From the NCBI RefSeq assembly GCF_905163445.1, contig NC_053204.1, positions 2,983,501 to 3,047,500 on the forward strand: a DNA stretch of 64,000 nt, in the 5' to 3' direction. Made by a program: the position numbers and the translations under genes. Of the stretch, positions 61,127-64,000 are shown piece after piece. Source of the stretch: Pararge aegeria (lineage: Eukaryota > Arthropoda > Insecta > Lepidoptera > Nymphalidae). The notes below the pieces were generated by a model that was given only the letters and a program-made list of their open reading frames with translations, was not told the DNA's origin and made no database searches. Position 1 is the first letter of the stretch. Every line of letters begins with the position of its first letter.

Positions 61127-61129
61127 CTA
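61127..61129 (-). other. In-frame TAG dividing the gag-pol frame
   Basis: The frame continues without shift on both sides and the downstream sequence matches the expected RNase H continuation. It lies inside a folded domain, not at a domain border, so a chance nonsense mutation is more likely than programmed readthrough. Confidence 0.85.
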
Positions 61130-63508
61130 GTGATCCGTGATTATACGAAAACGTCTCGCCATCAGGTAGTTATGAAATTTGGTAATCCCAAACATAATCG
61201 ACGCGGCCTCTTTATCAAGTTGAGAGTAACGCCTTTCATGCGAATGTAACGTTCTAGATGCCATTGCAACTGGGCGATCTGTACCATCTTCCATCTCATG
61301 AGACAATACAGCTCCCACTCCGTACTCAGAACTATCACACGTGAGTATTACGGGCTTGTTTACGTCGTAATGTATCAAAGTCACGTCAAATGTAAGTAAC
61401 CTTTTCGCTGTCTCAAATGCATTTTGTTCTACCTTCGTCCATTTCCAATCCTGTTCAGTATCCAATAATCGATGTAAAGGCTCAAGTATAGTCGCTTTGT
61501 TTTGTATGAATCGCTCATAGAAGTTATAAAGCCCAAGAAATGCTTGTAACTCTTTTTTGTTTTTAGGGGCTGGAGTGTTTACTATTGATTCCACCTTACT
61601 CGGTGCCGGATGTATGCCTTCCGAATCAATAACAAATCCTAAAAATTCCACCCTCTCTTTAGCGAACTTGCATTTATTTTTGTTTAAACGAAGTCCAGCT
61701 TTTTCGATTCTTTCAAGTACGACGTCTAGCCTCTCGTGCATTTCTAACATTGTACGCCCACAGATGATAATATCGTCGATCAAAACTGCAACTCCTGGTA
61801 TACCAGCTAGTAACGACGTCATTAATCGTTGGAAAATTCCTGGGCATGCCTTTACACCAAATGCCAGTCTGTGCACAGTGTACAGACCCTTACATGTATT
61901 TAAAGTGAGCAGCTTTGATGTATTGTCGTCTACAATGACTTGTGTATAAGCTCGATCTAAGTCAAGAGTTGTAAAGAATTTTCCACCGGCCACCGTTGCA
62001 AAAACTTCATTAGCCGTTGGCATTGGATACGTATCGGACTCAGTTGCCTCATTGACTGTACTGCGGTAGTCTCCGCACAATCTTATTTCCCCAGACTTTT
62101 TTACTATAGGGACCACCGGGGTAGCCCATTCCGAAAACGAAACTGCTCGCAATACTCCTTCTCGCTCTAGCCGGTCTATTTCCTTCTCCACTCGTTCTCG
62201 AAGCGCATATGGCACTGGGCGAGCCTTAAGAAATCTTGGGTTTGCGCCTGATTTAACATGAATAGCTACTGGATTACCTTTGTAAGTACCAAGGCCATCC
62301 CTGAACACTTCTCCGTGATTGGCTATTACTTTTTCCATCTGTACAAGATCACCATTAGCAACAAAATTTATATTCATAGTTATTTTGAGTGGTGATAACC
62401 AATCTCGGCCAAGCAAGTTTGGCCCGGTGCCTTTAGCCACTATGACGTTCAGAACTTGAACGATATCCTTAAAACGGACCGATACAGTAGCCTGTCCTAG
62501 AAGTTTGACTGGAGTCTCGTTCCACGTACGCAGAGACAACTGCACCGGTTGTAGAGAGTCGCGCGGGAGGCGTTTGTCGAGCACGTTCCATGTGCGCTCG
62601 TTAACAAGAGAGAAACTGGCACCTGTATCTACTTGCATACGAACGCGCACGTCTGCTATTATAACCTCCACTTCGTAGGGAGGGACCCGTGCTGTACTCC
62701 GTATGCTATATATACCGTTTAAATGATCATCTTCCTCTGTTAAGTTGATGTCTCTCTTGTTATTCGTCTTATTTTTCTTTATACAAATTTTTTCAATGTG
62801 ACCGCGTTTCTTGCAATATCGGCAAATCGCGTTTAAAAATCGGCACTCCCCGGGATGCCGGCTTCCACATCGATAGCACATGCGCGACGGCGTTGGTTGC
62901 ACCGCGTTAACGTCCATCGGCTCGCCAGCTTCTGGAGCGGGCGTAGCTGCGTCGGCGGTCGCGCCGCTGCTGTTGCTGGCGGTGGCGTGAATCATGCGCA
63001 CGTCGCGCCCCGCGCTCTCGGATGCCAACATAGCATCCACCACGTCTTGATATCTTAAGTTGTCCTTTTTCAAAAGTTCGTATTGTAATCTACTATCACT
63101 CATCCCGCACACGAGTTTGTCGCGCAACATTCTTTCTAAATCGGTAAAGTTACATTTCGAACTAAGTTTTCTCACATCAGCTATAAAGTCCGATACAGAC
63201 TCACTACGTTTTTGATCGCGTTTGTAAAACTTAAACGACATCGATATTTCGTTAGGCTTCGGGCTATAGTGTTTACCGAGAAGAGTTTCTATTTCCGCAA
63301 AAGTCACTTCAGTAGCCTTTCTCGGCGTAATTAAAGCAAGTAAAGTGTCGTACACCCGCGAACCACAAACTGTAAAAAAGTTAGCGCGTTTAACATTATC
63401 TACAATGACGCTATTCGCCTCGAAACAAAACTTCAATCGATCTATATAACTGTCCCAATTTGACGAGTCCGGGTTGTATTCTTCAAATCTTATTGCTTTT
63501 TTATCCAT
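61127..63508 (-). CDS. gag-protease-reverse transcriptase-RNase H (cut by TAG)
   Basis: I take the ATG at 63508-63506; the frame is open slightly further upstream only from a GTG. The retroviral-type Gag capsid region comes first. Two zinc knuckles follow near residues 210-245: CYRCGSRHPGEC, then CRYCKKRGHIEKIC of CX2CX4HX4C form. Protease: VDTGAS at about residue 294. Reverse transcriptase: LDLDRAYTQ, LAFGVKACPG and catalytic IDD at about residue 578 (61777-61772). RNase H begins LTCDSSEYGVGAVLS and includes QLDKEAAS and ITDH. The frame stops at TAG 61129-61127 (about residue 794), directly after ITDH. Cytoplasmic particle assembly and reverse transcription are the family roles. Confidence 0.93.
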   Translation of the reverse strand: MDKKAIRFEEYNPDSSNWDSYIDRLKFCFEANSVIVDNVKRANFFTVCGSRVYDTLLALITPRKATEVTFAEIETLLGKHYSPKPNEISMSFKFYKRDQKRSESVSDFIADVRKLSSKCNFTDLERMLRDKLVCGMSDSRLQYELLKKDNLRYQDVVDAMLASESAGRDVRMIHATASNSSGATADAATPAPEAGEPMDVNAVQPTPSRMCYRCGSRHPGECRFLNAICRYCKKRGHIEKICIKKNKTNNKRDINLTEEDDHLNGIYSIRSTARVPPYEVEVIIADVRVRMQVDTGASFSLVNERTWNVLDKRLPRDSLQPVQLSLRTWNETPVKLLGQATVSVRFKDIVQVLNVIVAKGTGPNLLGRDWLSPLKITMNINFVANGDLVQMEKVIANHGEVFRDGLGTYKGNPVAIHVKSGANPRFLKARPVPYALRERVEKEIDRLEREGVLRAVSFSEWATPVVPIVKKSGEIRLCGDYRSTVNEATESDTYPMPTANEVFATVAGGKFFTTLDLDRAYTQVIVDDNTSKLLTLNTCKGLYTVHRLAFGVKACPGIFQRLMTSLLAGIPGVAVLIDDIIICGRTMLEMHERLDVVLERIEKAGLRLNKNKCKFAKERVEFLGFVIDSEGIHPAPSKVESIVNTPAPKNKKELQAFLGLYNFYERFIQNKATILEPLHRLLDTEQDWKWTKVEQNAFETAKRLLTFDVTLIHYDVNKPVILTCDSSEYGVGAVLSHEMEDGTDRPVAMASRTLHSHERRYSQLDKEAASIMFGITKFHNYLMARRFRIITDH

Positions 63509-63520
63509 TTTGTATAATTT

Positions 63521-63536
63521 TCTCCACACGTCGCCA
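63521..63536 (-). other. Candidate primer-binding site
   Basis: Minus-strand TGGCGACGTGTGG begins six bases inside the 5' LTR. TGG at its start fits pairing with a tRNA CCA end; the tRNA identity (perhaps Arg or Ser type) cannot be settled here. Confidence 0.6.
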
Positions 63537-63542
63537 CTAATA

Positions 63543-63728
63543 TGTTTAAGAAAATAAATAAAACTAGAGAGTTCGCAATAACAATATGTATTAGCTAGGT
63601 AGCTTGACTCGAACTGACTTTGTCATACAATATTTCAACATACCCACTTAATTCACTTTATTAAACAACAAAGTAAAAAAGTACCACATAAGTTCTTCTT
63701 AAATGTATACACTTGACTGTATATAACA
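63543..63728 (-). promoter_or_regulatory. 5' LTR of the Ty3/gypsy element
   Basis: Identical in length to the 3' LTR and different at one base. It carries the promoter and an AATAAA on the minus strand. The initial TGTTATATACAG could supply a TATA-like box. Confidence 0.9.
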
Positions 63729-63744
63729 TATATATATATATACA

Positions 63745-63815
63745 TATTATCAACCCATGAATCAGAAGGGTTTGGGCTGTAGTCTACCACAGTGGCTGGT
63801 GTGGATTAGTTCACT
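63745..63815 (-). mobile_element. SINE-B 3' fragment
   Basis: ATTATCAACCCATGAATCAG and GTCTACCACAGTGGCTGG. The first part is the inverted partner of 59165-59187. Confidence 0.65.
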
Positions 63816-63825
63816 ACTCATCATC

Positions 63826-63912
63826 ATCATCATCATGTCAACCAATCGACGTCCACTGCTGGACATAGGTCTTTTGTAGGGAGTTCCACAATACACGGTC
63901 CTGGGCCGCTGT
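63826..63912 (-). repeat. RTE-like LINE 3' tail
   Basis: A (CAT)n run then TGTCAACCAATCGACGTCCA and TTTTGTAGGGAGTTCCAC, the reverse of the end at 41790-41855. Confidence 0.7.
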
Positions 63913-63945
63913 TTGTTTTTACTCAGTAGACAAATATTTCATTAC

Positions 63946-64000
63946 TTAAATAAATATAAATATTCTATGACAATACACACATCGCCATCTAGCCCAAAGT
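63946..64000 (-). mobile_element. SINE-A tail, cut by the window edge
   Basis: TAAATATTCTATGACAATAC and ATCGCCATCTAGCCCAAAGT. Confidence 0.85.

Larger units (their letters stand above)
59197..63728 (-). mobile_element. Ty3/gypsy LTR retrotransposon, nearly intact
   Basis: Total 4532 bp, transcribed on the minus strand. The order is LTR, primer site, gag, protease, reverse transcriptase, RNase H, integrase, purine tract, LTR; RT before integrase defines Ty3/gypsy. LTRs are 186 bp each and begin TGTT and end AACA. They differ at one base near their left edge, so insertion was recent. A single gag-pol frame, very short LTRs and overall size resemble the mag lineage first known from silkworm (inference). 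There is no env. A clear 4-5 bp target duplication is not readable because the flanks are AT-rich and palindromic. Confidence 0.95.

Noticed and set aside
61127..61129. Programmed stop-codon readthrough between domains
   Set aside because: The TAG falls within RNase H rather than at the gag-pol border, where readthrough normally acts; a nonsense mutation is simpler.
61557..61949. 130-codon plus-strand frame
   Set aside because: Antisense to the reverse-transcriptase domain; composition follows the coding strand.
63509..63529. Upstream extension of gag starting at GTG
   Set aside because: GTG is not a normal eukaryotic start, and ATG at 63508 follows a few codons later; the stretch overlaps the primer-binding site.

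Overview
The window looks like transposon-rich, intron-poor, gene-empty DNA from a lepidopteran, probably a butterfly. This is inferred from the AT-rich base composition, two dense tRNA-headed SINE families of lepidopteran type, and many 5'-truncated LINE tails of families common in moths and butterflies. I find no host protein-coding gene, no free-standing tRNA or rRNA gene, no CRISPR array and no operon-like layout. Nearly everything readable is mobile DNA; species and chromosome cannot be fixed from sequence alone. Family letters used here (SINE-A, LINE-K, and so on) are local labels, not database names.

The two best-preserved elements are at the right. At 59197-63728 (minus strand) lies a 4.5 kb Ty3/gypsy LTR retrotransposon with 186-bp LTRs that differ at one position. 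Its single gag-pol frame is cut only by one in-frame TAG in the RNase H domain. At 53525-55130 lies a 1.6 kb DNA transposon with 34-bp perfect terminal inverted repeats and AATT on both sides. It holds a 128-codon open transposase-like fragment and repeated GTCGCTTAA-type motifs between its ends. I could not place it in a superfamily.

Region by region. 0-5 kb: a four-layer nest (L repeat, hAT MITE, F repeat plus second hAT MITE) provable by 8-bp duplications, a LINE RNase H relic, a hairpin MITE, LINE-K and RTE scraps. 5-15 kb: SINE-A and SINE-B copies, LINE tails, a 155-bp direct repeat bracketing a SINE, and a second pair of direct repeats. 15.3-16.4 kb: a diverged four-unit tandem array broken by a SINE. 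17-19.3 kb: the least repeat-like stretch, with a GC-richer patch carrying three CCAAT boxes. 19.6-30 kb: a LINE-K reverse-transcriptase end, foldback F copies, local triplications, a four-copy local repeat, and a nest of J, LINE-D and SINE-A. 30-46 kb: more of the same, with several tight inverted duplications inside older repeats. 46-53 kb: SINE-O, SINE-A, RTE and LINE-C insertions with good target-site duplications. 53-64 kb: the DNA transposon, more SINEs, then the LTR element.

The repeats depend on one another: short SINEs and MITEs need enzymes from LINEs or hAT transposases encoded elsewhere. Here only the LTR element retains most of its own machinery. Several local duplications and snap-back palindromes are not explained by transposition and point to replication slippage or template switching.
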